Positions 21,035 through 32,050 of a DNA stretch of 64,000 nucleotides are shown piece by piece. The notes below the pieces were generated by a model, which made no database searches, was not told the origin of the DNA, and was given only the letters and a program-made list of their open reading frames with translations. Both the position numbers and the translations under genes were made by a program. Position 1 is the first letter of the stretch. Each line of letters starts with the position of its first letter. The DNA comes from Symbiodinium natans (lineage: Eukaryota; Sar; Dinophyceae; Suessiales; Symbiodiniaceae): positions 417,001 through 481,000 of the forward strand of contig CAJNDS010001558.1 of NCBI GenBank assembly GCA_905221605.1, read 5' to 3'.

Positions 21035-21553
21035 TATGATCTAAACCCAACCCGTGTAAACTCTAACCATCAAACCCTCAGTCACTGAACCCCTAAACAC
21101 TCGAAACCCTCTTACTAAACCCGACAAACCCTCTAACCCTGTAAACCCTCTGAACCCTGTAAGCCCTAAACCCTCAACTCCAAATCTTAAATTCCAAGCC
21201 CTAAATCCTAAACCCTAACCCCCCGCACCCTAACCCCAAAACCCCAAACCCCGAACCCCACACCCAAACCCTAAACCCTAAACCCCAAACCCCAAACCCC
21301 AAACCCCACACCCTAAACCCAAAACCCTAAACCCCGAACCCTAACCCCAAACCCCCAAGCCCCAAGCCCCAAACCCCAAACCCTAAACTTACAAAACCCT
21401 AAACCCTAAACCCTAAACCCCAAACTCTAAACCCCAAACCCCAAACCCTAACCCCTAAACCCTCAACCCTAAACCCTAAACCCCAAACCCTAAACCCCAA
21501 ACCCTAAACCCCAAACCTAAACCCTAAACCCTCAACCCTAAACCCTAAACCCC
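21035..21553 (-). repeat. long degenerate CCCTAAA/CCCCAAA array
   Basis: About 520 bases of telomere-derived units, increasingly regular toward the right. No gene. Confidence 0.9.
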
Positions 21554-21658
21554 TCCCCGCCTCAGCAGCTCCAGAAGCTGCGCCCGGGCCTCATCGAAGG
21601 GCACCGCCTCCGAACCCTCCAGGTCCTCCGAAGGGACCCCGCAGGGTTTGGGCTTCTT
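21554..21658 (-). CDS. probable exon, unknown product
   Basis: Minus strand, strongly coding: CGVPSEDLEGSEAVPFDEAR followed by AQLLELLRRG, an acidic then helical segment, ending at GGGGAGGGGTTTAGGG. Its upstream side is a CATA/CAAA microsatellite. No family recognised. Confidence 0.55.
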
Positions 21659-21660
21659 AC

Positions 21661-21790
21661 ATATACATATGTAGATAAAGAAATGCTTACATATACATAC
21701 ATATAAATAAGTAAATAAACAAACAAACAAACAAACATACATACATACATACATACGTACATACATACGTACATACATACGTGTGTGTAG
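21661..21790 (+). repeat. CATA/CAAA/CGTA microsatellite
   Basis: Tetranucleotide tracts of CAAA then CATA/CGTA. Met-Tyr-Val ORFs across it are artefacts. Confidence 0.9.
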
Positions 21791-21976
21791 ACGTAGCTAT
21801 GTCCCATCTACATACATGTTCTTGTTTGGTGAAGTGAATTTGAACACACAGGCTTCAGGGGCATTGTATGGTTTGGCAGCCTTTTGCGGCCGAGGGACTG
21901 GAGTGCCAGCCGAAAAGACCTACTGAGCCATTCACGCCTCTACGAATTTCTTTAGAGAGCCAAGCACGGACCTAAG

Positions 21977-22059
21977 ACCTGAACCAACCGTCAAGGTCCT
22001 CTTTGGTGAGGCCGGTGATGTGTGTCCGACAGTCAAGCAGCTTGCTGCGCGGGCGGACG
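21977..22059 (+). CDS. probable exon, unknown product
   Basis: Plus strand: after CCTAAG the frame reads PEPTVKVLFGEAGDVCPTVK, then QLAARAD, and ends at GACG followed by the strong donor GTGAGA. Codon bias is good. Confidence 0.5.
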
Positions 22060-22419
22060 GTGAGATCCAGCAGCAGTTTTCCTTGAGCTGGTGTTGCTTA
22101 GGGCCTTAGGGTTCATTCCCTGAACCCTACACCCTATATGGTAAGCCCAGGTTTTTGGGGCTGCAACCCAAAAGTATGCTTGCGGAAGGACAGGGCTCGG
22201 GGAAGACCTGGAACAAAGGATGAAGATATACATTACCTACTTCGGTATTTCCCAAAGATCGGGGGTTCCCCCTTCTAGAATCGAATCCCCTTAAAAGGAC
22301 CCTCCAAGAAGGGTACCCCCCATTTTCGGGGAACCCCCCCGCCCCCCCCATTTTGGACGATAACTGATGGCAGGGCTGTAGAACCTCAGTGAGGGTTCTC
22401 AGCGAGCTGGGGTCACCAC

Positions 22420-22486
22420 CGCTTTGGTCCACGGCCACGACGCGGCCGAGGTGCCGCGGGTCGTAGCCGCTCGCGACGTCACCAGC
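22420..22486 (-). CDS. probable exon, unknown product
   Basis: Acceptor ATTTGGCAG, then AGDVASGYDPRHLGRVVAVD and a donor at AGCG/GTGGTG; 67 bases. Nearly every third base is G or C. A telomeric array fills the DNA upstream (22500-22700). Confidence 0.6.
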
Positions 22487-22696
22487 CTGCCAAATATTAT
22501 GAGCCCTAAACCCTAAGCCCTAAGCCCTAAACCCTAAACCTTGGACCCTAAGTGCTGGACTCTAAACCCTACAGACCCTTGGACCCTAAACCCCCTAAAT
22601 CCCAGTCCTGGACCCTGAACCCTGGACCCTAAACCTTGACGGATGGCGCAAGACCTCGGAGACTCTAAACCCTAAACCTTAAATTAAACCCTAAAC

Positions 22697-22754
22697 TCAT
22701 GGCAGCGGCGCGTAGACCAGCGACGTGGTGATGGACATCGCCTCGGCCGTGCGG
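22697..22754 (-). CDS. possible exon, unknown product
   Basis: Acceptor CTCTTTCAG, then RTAEAMSITTSLVYAPLP and TGA, or a GA donor one codon earlier. The complementary plus frame (TSDVVMDIASAVRLKEG) is also open, so the strand is uncertain. Confidence 0.4.
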
Positions 22755-23231
22755 CTGAAAGAGGGTTTACAGCTGCCGCCTTCTTTGGGTTTGGGTTTGG
22801 GGTTTGGGGTGGAGGGTTTAGGGTTTAGGGTTTGGGGTTTGGGTTTAAGGTGTGGTTTTGGGGTTTTAAGGACCAGTGCTATAGCTTTACTTGGGCTTAA
22901 GTGCTTAGATCACACCCCTTTCGTATAGTCGCTGTCCTTGATGGGGTTGTAGTGGCGGCATGCTGCCAATGACCTATTGTAGGCAACGGTTGCAAAACAA
23001 GGGAGACGGAACAAAGATTTAGACTAGGGCCTCGTGGCTTTGGGGGGGCGGGGGGGATGGTAGCTCGCTTAAGCTGAATAAAGTCCAGTTTAGGGTTTAC
23101 CAGAAAGCAGCCACCTTCTGCGGCTGAACAGCCTAGGGGTACCTCGGTTTGGGGGTGCAGGGCTTAGGCCTTCTTGCAGCCTAGGACCCTAGACCCTAAA
23201 CCCTAAACTAAACCCTAAACCCTTAGGTCTC

Positions 23232-23318
23232 CTAGAAGCCCAGCAGGCTGCTTGCAAATGCTTTGGGCCCGGCAAAGAGCGGCGGGTCCTCGGCGTCCTC
23301 GAGCGTTGCCGGAACCTC
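23232..23318 (-). CDS. probable terminal exon, unknown product
   Basis: Acceptor AAGCTCGCAG, then EVPATLEDAEDPPLFAGPKA, FASSLLGF and TAG; 87 bases, phase 0. Acidic, low-complexity C-terminal tail. Upstream (23330-23450) is AT-rich. Confidence 0.6.
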   Translation of the reverse strand, partial: EVPATLEDAEDPPLFAGPKAFASSLLGF

Positions 23319-24892
23319 CTGCGAGCTTGGGGATATAACAAAACATGTAGTGAAGAAAAATGAAATATAACAATACACATGTATATGTAGAATAGTGTAT
23401 GATATACAGCAATATGATAAATTATAGTGTTGCATATAGAATAGAATCTAAAATCTAGACCCAAGTGACACAGGGTACCCAATTCCCCCATTCCCTGCTC
23501 AGAACTCGGAGGCAAATCGTGACCTCAAGGCCCCGATACTCTGAGTGCTACCCCAAGACTGCAACGCCTGAACAAAGGATCCAAGCCCTGAAACCGAAAT
23601 TTGCCCTCATTTCCGGAGTGTTGAGGGTTTAAAGAGTGGTTTAGGGTTTAGGGTGTTAAACCTAAACCCGGAACCCCAAGCCCGAATCGCTCTTGGGGCT
23701 TCTTTGGTGTCTTGCTTGTGGCCTCCGCCGCGTACTTCTAGCCACAGGCCCAAACGGAAAAAAAATAAAAAAGCAGCCCTAAACACCCTCAAGCTACTGG
23801 CGCTTTAGGGTTTAGGGTTTAGGATTTAGGGTTGAGTCTAAGGCCTGGGAGCAACAACACCCTAAGAGGGTTTAGCGTTGAGGGTTTTAGGGTTGAGGGT
23901 TGAGGGTTTAGGGTTTAAGGGTTTCGGGTTGAGCGTTGCAGGTGCAGGCTGACACACGCCTCGGCCCATTTTGTGCCGGACAAAATCGTAGGCCTGGTGC
24001 CCCGGAGTCTCTAAGTGGCCTATAGCCCTTTTTTTGCGGGTTTAGGGTTTTTCGGGTTTAGGGTTCAGGCTTCAGGGTTTAGGGTTCAGGGTTTAGGGCC
24101 TAGGGATTCGGGTTTGGGGTTTACACGATTTTTCGCTCGAAGAGGAGGATTGTCCACTCGCATTCCATACACCCACAAGCCCTGCACACCCTGTCAGCCC
24201 CGTGCACCCCGAAAAATCCATCCACTCAAAACCCTGAAAACCTTGTACCCTAACCTTGAACCCCCCCAAAACCCCAAACCCCAAACCGCAAACCCTAAAC
24301 CCTAAACCCTAAACCCTAAACCCTAAACTCCTAAACCCTAAACTCGAAACCAAAAACCAGACAAGAAGCCCCATAAACCCCCACGAGCCCCACAAGCTCC
24401 AACCCAGGCTCACCTCTTGGAGTGAGTGGGTTCAGGGCTCAGGGCCTAGGGCTTAGGGCTAAGGGTTTAGAGTTTGGGGTTTAGGGCTAGGGGCTAGGGT
24501 TTAGGGTTTAGGGTTTAGGGTTTGGGGTTTAGGGTTTGGGGTTTAGGGATTATAGGGTTTAGGAGAGCCCAGGGCTTGGGCCGTTTGGGCTTTTGGGGGA
24601 ACAAGGGCTGCAGGGTCTGACAAAGATTCAGGGTTTCGGGATTGGGGTTTAGGGTTGAGAGCTTGAGGGTTTAGAGTCTGGGGTTGAGGGCTTAGGGGGC
24701 TTGATCTTAAACCTGAAGCCCTAAAGCCCTACAGCCACTGAACCGCCTAAACCGTAATCAGCCGAACAAACGAGGCCCTGAACTGCCTAAGCCCTAAGCC
24801 CTAAGCCCTAAACCCTAAACCCTAGACCCTAGACCCTAAACCCTAGAACCTAAACCCAAACCCTAAACCCCCCGGGGCCCAGGCGCGCGGAA

Positions 24893-24944
24893 CTCCGGAT
24901 GCTGCTGAGTGCGGCTGAGGAGCCAAGCCCAGGGCTGGCCGGGT
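24893..24944 (+). CDS. probable exon, unknown product
   Basis: Plus strand: AELRMLLSAAEEPSPGLAG, ending at GCCGG followed by the strong donor GTGAGG. CCCTAAA-type array on the left, TTTAGGG array on the right. Confidence 0.5.
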
Positions 24945-24949
24945 GAGGG

Positions 24950-25290
24950 ATTTAGGGTTTAGGGTTTAGGGTTTGGGGTTTGGGGTTTGGGGTTTGGGGT
25001 TTGGGGTTTGGGGTTTGGGGTTTAGGGTTGAGGGTTTAGGCTTAGGGTTTAGGGTTTAGGGTTGAGGGTTTAGGGGTTTAGGGGTTTAGGGTTTTAAGGG
25101 TTTAGGGGTTTAGGCTGGTTCAGGGGTTTAGGGCTGGGGGAGATGGGGGTCTGGGTGCAGGTTTTGGGGGTGTAGACACCCAAGGCTGAAGCCTTAGGGT
25201 TTAAGCTTTCGTGCTGAGGGCTGTCGCCCGCTTTCGCACGAAGGGTTTAGGGTTTTAGGTTTTAGGATTTAGGGTTTTAGGGTTTTAGGG
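24950..25290 (+). repeat. TTTAGGG/TTTGGGG array
   Basis: Includes a homogeneous block of TTTGGGG (about 24975-25020), then degenerate TTTAGGG. Another mixed array is at 24425-24560. Confidence 0.9.
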
Positions 25291-25373
25291 TTGCAGTGGC
25301 GGCTTAGGCTGGATGGGGGTAGGGGTGGGGGGAGGGGGCATAGAGGCTTGGAGACTTGTGGAATGCCTTACGC

Positions 25374-25496
25374 TGTTTGTTTAGGAACCCCCCCCCCCCC
25401 CAAAAAAAAAAAAATCTTCCTTTATATGGCCCTTATAAGGATTATTGTGTTGTTTTCCTTTTTTTGGGAGGGTTCTTAGCCAAATAGTAGTTTAAG
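25374..25496. mobile_element. MITE-like element, family E copy 1
   Basis: Left end GTTTAGGAACCCCCC followed by an A run; right end, inverted, is ACTACTATTTGGCTAAGAACC. The core has CCCTTATAAGG. Related to 53044-53170 and 60133-60257. Confidence 0.7.
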
Positions 25497-25554
25497 AGAG
25501 CACACTAATCTCTCGTCACCTTCACACAGTCAGCTGCAGACATAGCTGACCTGT

Positions 25555-25783
25555 TCAAGGAGCGATCTTCTTTTGCCGAGCCAACTCCCTGGTGGCAGCC
25601 TTGGCACCCTCCACGATGGCCTTCTTCATAACGGCTGCAGTTTCTTTGTTTCGACGGCGGCGCTTGGATGATGAGCTTTCGGAGCTAGCGGATGACGAAG
25701 AACTGGACGACGAGTCAGCAGGGGCCTCCTCCTGTGGCGGCGCAGCTTCGAAGGCGGCGGTTAACAGCCCAGATCTTGACAAC
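25555..25783 (-). CDS. probable last exon, Ser-rich basic protein
   Basis: About 75 codons ending LARQKKIAP then TGA. It has a Ser tract (SSSSSSSSASSESSSS), an NLS-like KRRRRNK and a helical KKAIVEGAKAATREL segment. There is no ATG before the tract, so an upstream exon is needed; a likely acceptor is GCCACAG before the EEAPAD codons. The composition suggests a nuclear or RNA-binding tail, but no family is recognised. Confidence 0.55.
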
Positions 25784-26154
25784 CTTTTACCGTGCAACCC
25801 TAAACCCTAAACAGACCTAAACCCCGAACACTTATATGTATTACATGTATATATATATATATACAGATAGATAAACCCCTAAACCCTGAACAACACGAAA
25901 GTCCAAACTCCTAAGAGCGGTGGCGAAACTTGCCAGACTGGCCAGTGGCCAGGCAAGCTCTTGTGGCTTCTGCTGGGCTGGCGGCTCCTTGCGCGCCGTG
26001 CCGAGGCTTGCGTGGGGCTAACCCTAAACCCTAAACCCTAAACCCTAAACCCTTATGCTAGGGCCCACTCCCCCACTCCTTAAACCCAGCTTTGTGAGCT
26101 TTTACCCGGGGCCTTCGGAGTTTCAGAGTCTGGCCTTGCAGGCTTGCGGTCCGT

Positions 26155-26310
26155 TTAGGGTTTGGGGTTTAGGGTTTGGGGTTTGGGGTTTAGGGTTTGG
26201 GGTTTAGGGTTTGGGGTTTGGGGTTTAGGGTTTAGGGTTTGGGGTTTGGGGTTTAGGGTTTAGGGTTTGGGGTTTAGGGTTTGGGGTTTGGGGTTTTAGG
26301 GCTTTAGGCT
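26155..26310 (+). repeat. alternating TTTAGGG/TTTGGGG array
   Basis: Nearly regular alternation of the two seven-base units. The DNA after it, to 26640, is unique, with a G run at 26579-26597 and no supported gene. Confidence 0.95.
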
Positions 26311-26774
26311 TTGCTGGGAGCCTTCGCTAGCATTTGGCAGCCCACGGAGTTGTAGCGAAACAGTTCCAAGCCTCAGCCATAAACGCCCCGGGATCTAGCT
26401 CTTCCGCAAAATATCCTTAACCACTGGGCCTTCCTACACTTATCGTGACAAGAGTAACCTCTTTGCCCTAGAGCCCTTTGATTATATGAACACCCGAGTT
26501 TACTACTGGTATCCCCTCCCCATATTGTGCTCCGGCAGGAGCGGGGGTGGGGGGGAGGTTGGTGGGCGGGGGAAGGTTGGGGGGGGGGGGGGGGGGTCGC
26601 TAGGGTTTCAGGGCCTAGGGGTTTAAGGCATGTTGGGTAGTTGTTCAAAGTTCAATGTACCTGTCCCAAAGATAGCATAAGGTAGGTTCCCTGAACCCTC
26701 CAAACCCTAAACCCTAAAACCTACCCTAAACCCCTACAGAAGGGCCTAAACCTAAGCCCCCCCCCCCCCCCCAC

Positions 26775-26845
26775 TCCTCCGCCGACTTCCTGCGCTTGCG
26801 TTTGGATGGCTCCTTGGCCTGCGCTTTTGAGTCTGGGTCAAACCC
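26775..26845 (-). CDS. probable small exon, basic product
   Basis: Minus strand frame DPDSKAQAKEPSKRKRRKSA, a Lys/Arg-rich NLS-like stretch, then EEW beside a C run. Same strand as the Ser-rich exon at 25555, so they may belong to one gene. Confidence 0.45.
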
Positions 26846-26950
26846 GAAACCCGAAACCCAAAAACCCGAAACGCTAAACCCTAAACCCGAAACCCTAAAC
26901 CCGAAGCCCTAAACCCCGAAACCCAAACCCTAAACCAATACTCTCCCTAG

Positions 26951-27060
26951 CTAGACCCGGGAGTAACCTAGGAACAAAAGGGTGCCCTTTCTGGTTTTTT
27001 GGGATTTTAAGGGAACCCCAACCCTAAAGAAACGAAAAAAGGGGCTACTCCCGGTCCTAG
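26951..27060. mobile_element. MITE-like element, family B copy 2
   Basis: Ends CTAGACCCGGGAGTAACC and, inverted, CTAGGACCGGGAGTAGCC. About 75% similar to 43646-43761. AT-rich DNA follows to 27190 with no gene seen. Confidence 0.8.
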
Positions 27061-27313
27061 CCATAGAACCTTTATAAGAATAAGATGTTCACTACCCCCT
27101 TGGGTTTTGTAAATAAATAGCAATAAAAACCAGACTTTAAATATTCCCTTGGGTTTTAAATAATGTACATTAAAAAATACCTGCTAAGGGGTTCAAGGGG
27201 TTCAACAAACCCTAAACCCCTCAAACCCTACAACCCGAAACTCTTACAACCCTCAAACCCCAAACCCTACAACCCTCAACCCTCAACCCTCAACCCTAAA
27301 CCTTCGTGATCAG

Positions 27314-27418
27314 CTTAAGAAGCAATGGCAATCTGATTCTGGGTCCCCGAAGAGCACGGCGCCCCGTTTTCCGGATCCCGACTGGGAGTCGATTCTGAAG
27401 AAAAACTGCCCCTCATCC
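27314..27418 (+). CDS. probable exon, unknown product
   Basis: After TCGTGATCAG the frame reads LKKQWQSDSGSPKSTAPRFP, then DPDWESILKKNC, running into CCCTAAA repeat. Hydrophilic and Lys-rich. Telomeric arrays lie on both sides. Confidence 0.5.
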
Positions 27419-27469
27419 CTAAACCCTAAACCCTAAACCCTAAACCCTGAACCCGCTTTGGATGGCCGG

Positions 27470-27542
27470 GCAATGCTGCGACGCCTCGCCAGAAGCACCA
27501 GAGCTCTCGTCGTACGCGGACCTCATGGCCAGAGTTGCGCGA
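27470..27542 (+). CDS. probable exon, unknown product
   Basis: Frame MAGQCCDASPEAPELSSYAD, then LMARVAR, ending at GCGAGG/GTTTGG, a telomere-like donor. Same strand as the preceding exon. Other frames are also open here, so moderate confidence only. From 27600 to 28500 there is unique sequence with C runs and degenerate arrays, no supported gene. Confidence 0.45.
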
Positions 27543-28514
27543 GGGTTTGGGGCTTAGGGTTCAGGGTTTAGGGTTATTCTACGGCTTAGGGGCTTAAAGT
27601 TTATGCTTTTGGGTGCGTGGGGTCCAGCTGTGACTTTTGTCACCCACATGCCGGCTGTACCCTACTAACACTCCCCAGCTGCTCTACCCGAAATCCCCCG
27701 CCCTAGCCTGAAAAGAATGGCATTTACCTTCATTAGCCTTGAGACACCGAGATCGAGAGAACAGCACCGGATGCTCTAGTTGGTGGCCGTTTTCAATTCA
27801 ATACTACCCGCAACTCTGCAGAACATCCGATGTCGAGGCTTGGAAGCAAGAAGCCGCCACCACCGATCACCCCCCCACCCCATGCAGGTTCACGTAAGAA
27901 GTTATAAGCAAGCTAGGGCGGCCCTTACGGCCCGTAAGAACCCTCTGAAGAACTCTTAAAGATGAAAATATAAACCAAGGACCTTCCACTAGTAGGGTTG
28001 GAAGTAGGATGGCTATAGTTGTAGGCCTAGCCCTAAACCCTAAAACCTAAACCCTAAACCCTTAAACCTTAAACCCCATAGCCTAAACCTCAGTTGGGAT
28101 CCTTCGACCTTCTGGCCAAACTACCCATATGAACCTGAAAGGCCCTGGCAAGGTGGCTCTGACAACGGACGCCCCCCCCCCCCCTCCCCCCCACCCCTTC
28201 CCCAACCTCTATGAGGGTTTAGGGGCCTAAGCTCTAAACTCAGGGTCCTAAGCCCTGAGCCCTAAACTCCTTAGAGTTTAGGGTTCAGGTCTCAAGCCCT
28301 GAACCCTAAACTTGTCAGAGTTTAGGGTTTAGGTCTTAACTCCTGAGCCCTACACCCTGAAGAGTTTAGGCTTCGGGTTTAGGGTTTAGGGCTTAGAACC
28401 ATGCCTCAGCCCCCGCACAAGGGTTTAGGAGTTTAGGGGTTTAGGGGTTAAGGAGTGTAGGAGTTGAGGGGTTTAGGGGTTTAGGGTTTAGTGTTCCCCC
28501 CCACAACGTCCACA

Positions 28515-28579
28515 GGGGCAGCGGCTGAAGGTTTCCCAGGACACCATCCTCAAGAGAGCTTCAGCACGTGGCATGTCTA
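28515..28579 (+). CDS. probable exon, unknown product
   Basis: Acceptor CAACGTCCACAG, then GQRLKVSQDTILKRASARGM and a boundary at CTAGGGTTTG. Probably upstream of the exon at 28692. Confidence 0.5.
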
Positions 28580-28691
28580 GGGTTTGAGGGTCTACGGGCA
28601 GAGGAAATCTAGCACTCACTCAAGCAAGGCCTGTGTTTCTGTTTGTGTGCATCTGTTCTGTTTTGTTGGTGTGATAGCTCGCTCGCTGGCA

Positions 28692-28781
28692 GGACTTCTT
28701 GTTGTTCTGAAGCACATGATGGAGGTCTGCTTTTTGAATGCACCCGAGGGAGCAAGCATTCAGAGGGCTGGCGACAGTTAG
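28692..28781 (+). CDS. probable terminal exon, unknown product
   Basis: Acceptor GCTCGCTGGCAG, two bases, then LLVVLKHMMEVCFLNAPEGA, SIQRAGDS and TAG. The upstream T/C-rich DNA suits a 3' splice site. From 28800 to 29500 nothing else is supported; a GTACCC/GGGGTGTTCC element related to 33030-33130 lies near 29380-29480. Confidence 0.5.
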   Translation, partial: GLLVVLKHMMEVCFLNAPEGASIQRAGDS

Positions 28782-29737
28782 GTCGTGCTTAGCATGGTGC
28801 ATGTGGGGTTGATTATGCCTCTTGTGTCCTGAGGTGCGAGCTAGGGACCTACCCATAACGCTACGAATGGCTTCCTGACTCCGAAGCCCGAAACCTACAC
28901 CCCTAGGAACCCTCATCTTGTCACCCCTGCGCACTGCATGCAGTCCAAAAAAATGAGCCTGCTTCGAGCGTGCACGCTTCAGCTTCTTCTCCTGCACACC
29001 GGGTCTAGCGTGTAGCATGCTGGAAGTCATGCACGTCCCGTACGATTCTGAATGGGCAGTTCTCTAACTTAGGGTCCTGTCTCACGAACTTTTCGGGGCC
29101 CTTGTTGTAGTTCTGTAGGGAACCCCCGCAAAGCCCCTAATCTAGAGAACTAGCCAGTTGGTTCGAGTATGCCGAAAGCTCTGCGTCCCTAAATGTCAAG
29201 GCTCGGTGGTTCAGGGCTTAGGGGTTTCGGGTTTCGGGTCTTACTTCTCCCATAGGCAAGGAAGAGAAAGGTTACACTTTCTGAGTCTGTTCAACCGTTG
29301 GCCACGTAGCAAGTGTAGGGAAAAACCTCATGAAAGCTGCAGGCTCTTGTGAGGTTTGCATTACAGCATGTGGGGGGCTTTCGAAGATACGGCTACCCTT
29401 TCGGGGGGGCGTTCCGATGATAAGGAGTACACTATTTGGGGGTGTTCCCTCTTTTTTGGAAGTACCCAATATTCCTCCCGGGTCTGGAAAAAGCAACTCA
29501 CAACTTCGGCCAGCCCACAACTACTTGTAGCCAAACCCTAAACCCTCAATAGCCCTAAACCCTAAACCCTGAACTCGAAAATCTCAGGCTGCACACCATC
29601 TCGTAGCAGGCGAAGAACGTTTAGGGCTTAGGGCTTAAGGCTTAGGGCTTAGGTTTTAGGGTCTAAGCAATAAACCGTAAACCATAAACGCTAAATCCTA
29701 AACCCTAAACCCGAAACCCTAAACCCTAAACCCTTTT

Positions 29738-29823
29738 GGCGCCTTGGCCTTCTTCTTTGGCGGCGCTTCTTTGGCTTCGGTCCCTGCCTCGGAGGCCGCG
29801 ATCCAGAAGAAAGGACAGGCCGG
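29738..29823. CDS. exon-like island, strand uncertain
   Basis: On the minus strand it reads ASEAGTEAKEAPPKKKAKAP; on the plus strand SLASVPASEAAIQKKGQA ends at GCCGG with the donor GTGAGG. One of the two is likely an exon. Telomeric arrays lie on both sides. Confidence 0.4.
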
Positions 29824-29928
29824 GTGAGGAGCCCCTCCAAGATGTATTCGGGTTTAGGGTTTAGGGTTTAGGGTTTAGGGTTTAGGGTTTAGGAGTATGC
29901 CTTTGAGGGAGCCTTAAGCAAGTCCTAG

Positions 29929-30031
29929 ATGAGGCTTGCTGATGCTTCAGACTGGGAAAGCAAGGAGCGAGCACGCAAACTGTTCAATGCAAGCGCGATG
30001 CTCGAACGCCTTGAATGGAACATCAGCCAAG
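29929..30031 (+). CDS. exon 1 of a two-exon gene, unknown product
   Basis: Starts at an ATG directly after CAAGTCCTAG and reads MRLADASDWESKERARKLFN, then ASAMLERLEWNISQ, ending one base into a codon at CAAG/GTTTGA. The product is helical and amphipathic with strong codon bias. The 59-base intron (30032-30090) is telomere-like sequence ending GTTTGAG, and the phase (1 base + 2 bases) agrees with the next exon. The ATG may be an internal Met after an upstream exon. Confidence 0.6.
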
Positions 30032-30090
30032 GTTTGAAATTTTGGGGGGTCTAGGTGTCTAGGTTTCGAGTTTCGAGTTCAGGGTTTGAG

Positions 30091-30422
30091 CAAAGCAGCG
30101 GGTGGAGGACTTCAACACAGAGCAAGTGCCTTTTCAGCGGGACATCGGCGAACGAGCTGGCAACTTGTCCGTGCCGGCAACTGCAGGTGACTATCAGGCC
30201 TCCCACGCCGCATGCCAAAACGACAAAATCCAAGAAGGCGAAGTTCGCCTGGCAATGAGGAAGCCAGCCGTCTCAATCATCGGAGAAGCTGGATGGGGGG
30301 ACATCAGGCTGGAAATCATCCTCGACCCTCTTGTGCGGAAGCAAGGCTACTGGAGTCGCTCCATGTTGCCAGAAATCATTGTAGTCCACATAGGTCCACT
30401 CCAAACGCGGGCACGTAGGTGA
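30091..30422 (+). CDS. exon 2 of a two-exon gene, unknown product
   Basis: Continues in phase as AKQRVEDFNTEQVPFQRDIG and stays open for 110 codons to TGA at 30422. A possible donor at CTGCAG/GTGACT (30186) could end it earlier; the part beyond 30186 (for example GDIRLEIILDPLVRKQGYWS) overlaps a minus-strand coding-like frame, so its strand is less sure. No family recognised. Confidence 0.55.
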
Positions 30423-30566
30423 ACATCCAGCAGGTGCTGTAGTTCTCTGACTCCACGCGTTCACCTGCACCCCCAGCACTCAACACTTCGAGACTGCGAG
30501 ATGACTCGCAGCCTGACTCATCGACGATCTTCATCTCTTTCCGGATGACCGCCTCCTGGCTCACCT
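30273..30566 (-). CDS. coding-like stretch, minus strand, frame break
   Basis: After a pyrimidine-rich acceptor (TTCTTGCTGGTGTCAG) the frame reads VSQEAVIRKEMKIVDESGCE. A second frame downstream reads RLEWTYVDYNDFWQHGATPV and later VEDDFQPDVPPSSFSDD before TGA. The two are one base out of register near 30405-30420, so there is either a short intron or a shift. It overlaps the plus-strand gene tail to tail; one of the two is probably antisense shadow. Confidence 0.4.
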
Positions 30567-30659
30567 GACACCAGCAAGAACGCAAGCAAGGAGCACTTCC
30601 AAAGAGCAATCCCAAGAACCCCATTGTCTGAAAGCAAGTGGTAGTCCTGAACATCTAGC

Positions 30660-31145
30660 AACCACATGCAAACAGCAAGCTCTGATACCCAGCAGCCCAT
30701 TTGCTCTTAGGCCGGCCGAGCAGCTCACGCCGCGGTTGGTTCCAACCTCGCGTGCGCAGTGGCGTTGGTCTTGTGACCGTGTGTGATCGTGGAGAGAGAG
30801 GGGGGAAGGGAGGGAGGGTGGGAGGGAGGGGAGAGTGAGAGGGAGAGTGTGAGCGAGAGAGACAGTGAGAGTGTGAGGGAGAGACTGCGAATATGAGCGT
30901 GCGTGTGCTTTGGGTTGCTCGCTTTCGCGGATCAACACAGACATCCTGGGGCCCCGGAACCCTATGCCTAAACTCCAAAAGCCCTGAAACCCTCGACCCC
31001 TAAACTCCAAAAGTTCTGAGCTCCTAACGCCTTAAACGTCCTGAAACCGTACAACCCTAAACCCCTAAAACCCCTAAACCCTAAACCCTAAACCCTAAAC
31101 CGTAAATCCTAAACCCTAAACCCCTAAACCCCTAAACCCCTAAAC
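30660..31145. other. no supported gene; purine-rich tract and degenerate array
   Basis: A GAGA/GGGAGG tract at 30790-30870 is followed by degenerate CCCTAAA units. Ser/Leu-rich and Pro-rich ORFs on the minus strand are composition artefacts. Confidence 0.6.
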
Positions 31146-31149
31146 CCCA

Positions 31150-31205
31150 AGCCCAGCGGCGGTTCCGACGTTCAGAGGCGGGCTTGGGCCGCCCGTCCTC
31201 CTGCG
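31150..31205 (-). CDS. possible first exon, unknown product
   Basis: Minus strand: ATG, then MSQEDGRPKPASERRNRRWA, ending at GGCTTGGGG/GTTTAGGGG. Telomeric repeat lies on both sides. The plus strand is also open. Confidence 0.4.
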
Positions 31206-31567
31206 ACATAGGGCTTTTGGGGTTTAGGGTTTAGGGTTTAGGGTTTTAGGGTTTTAGGGTTTAGGGTTTAGGGTTTGTTCCACTAACCCTAAACCCTAAA
31301 CCCCAAACCCCGAAACTCCTACATCCACTGGAAAGATTTCGGATGCGTAGGTTCCCTCTACGTTCCTGAACTTGCTTGGGCTCAGGGTTGGTGGTTGACC
31401 TCCAAGTCTCCCCTCAAACTCAAAGAAAACAGCAGGTTACATCACGAACAACCCTAGACCCTGCAAACCCCAAACCGCCCAAAAGCCAATAAAGCCCAAA
31501 GAACCATCTGTCTTCAAAACCACCAAAGCCGAAAAGCCAATAAAGCCCAAAAAAACATCTCAAACCC

Positions 31568-31632
31568 CTCTCTTCTCCTGTCGTCCCTTGGCGTATCCCT
31601 TTCCGCCGCGGCCTTTGCCGGTCGCCCTTATG
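31568..31632 (-). CDS. possible exon, Gly/Lys/Arg-rich
   Basis: Minus strand: ATGKGRGGKGYAKGRQEKR, then a GTTTGAG donor. An RGG-like basic composition would fit an RNA-binding tail; that function is inference. Confidence 0.4.
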
Positions 31633-32050
31633 GCAGGCAACTGCTCAGTTCACTTAGGGCTCAAGGATTTTAACGTAGGGGCTTAAGGGTTTAAGGGGAT
31701 TGGGGTCTTATGGGAAGTTGTCATTAGGGTTTAGGGTTTAGGGTTTAGGGTGCGGAAGTGGGGGGGAAGGGGGAGGTTGTTCAGGCTCTCTTCTGGCTTC
31801 GAAGCTTCCGGGATACTGGTGGGTGGGGGAGGGTTCAAGGGTGTTTTTAGGGACCCTAAACCCTAACTTCAACCCTTACACCCTTAAACTCTCAAAAGCT
31901 CTCAAACCCTTTAACCCTTAAATCCTAAGGTTGCAAACCTAAAAACCCTGAACCCGGAGGTTGCGTTGTGAGGTGGAGTGCATATCCATAGAAGAAGCAG
32001 TGGCTTCAACGATTCCACCAGGGAGCTCCCCCCTCCGTTTGTAGGGTTTA

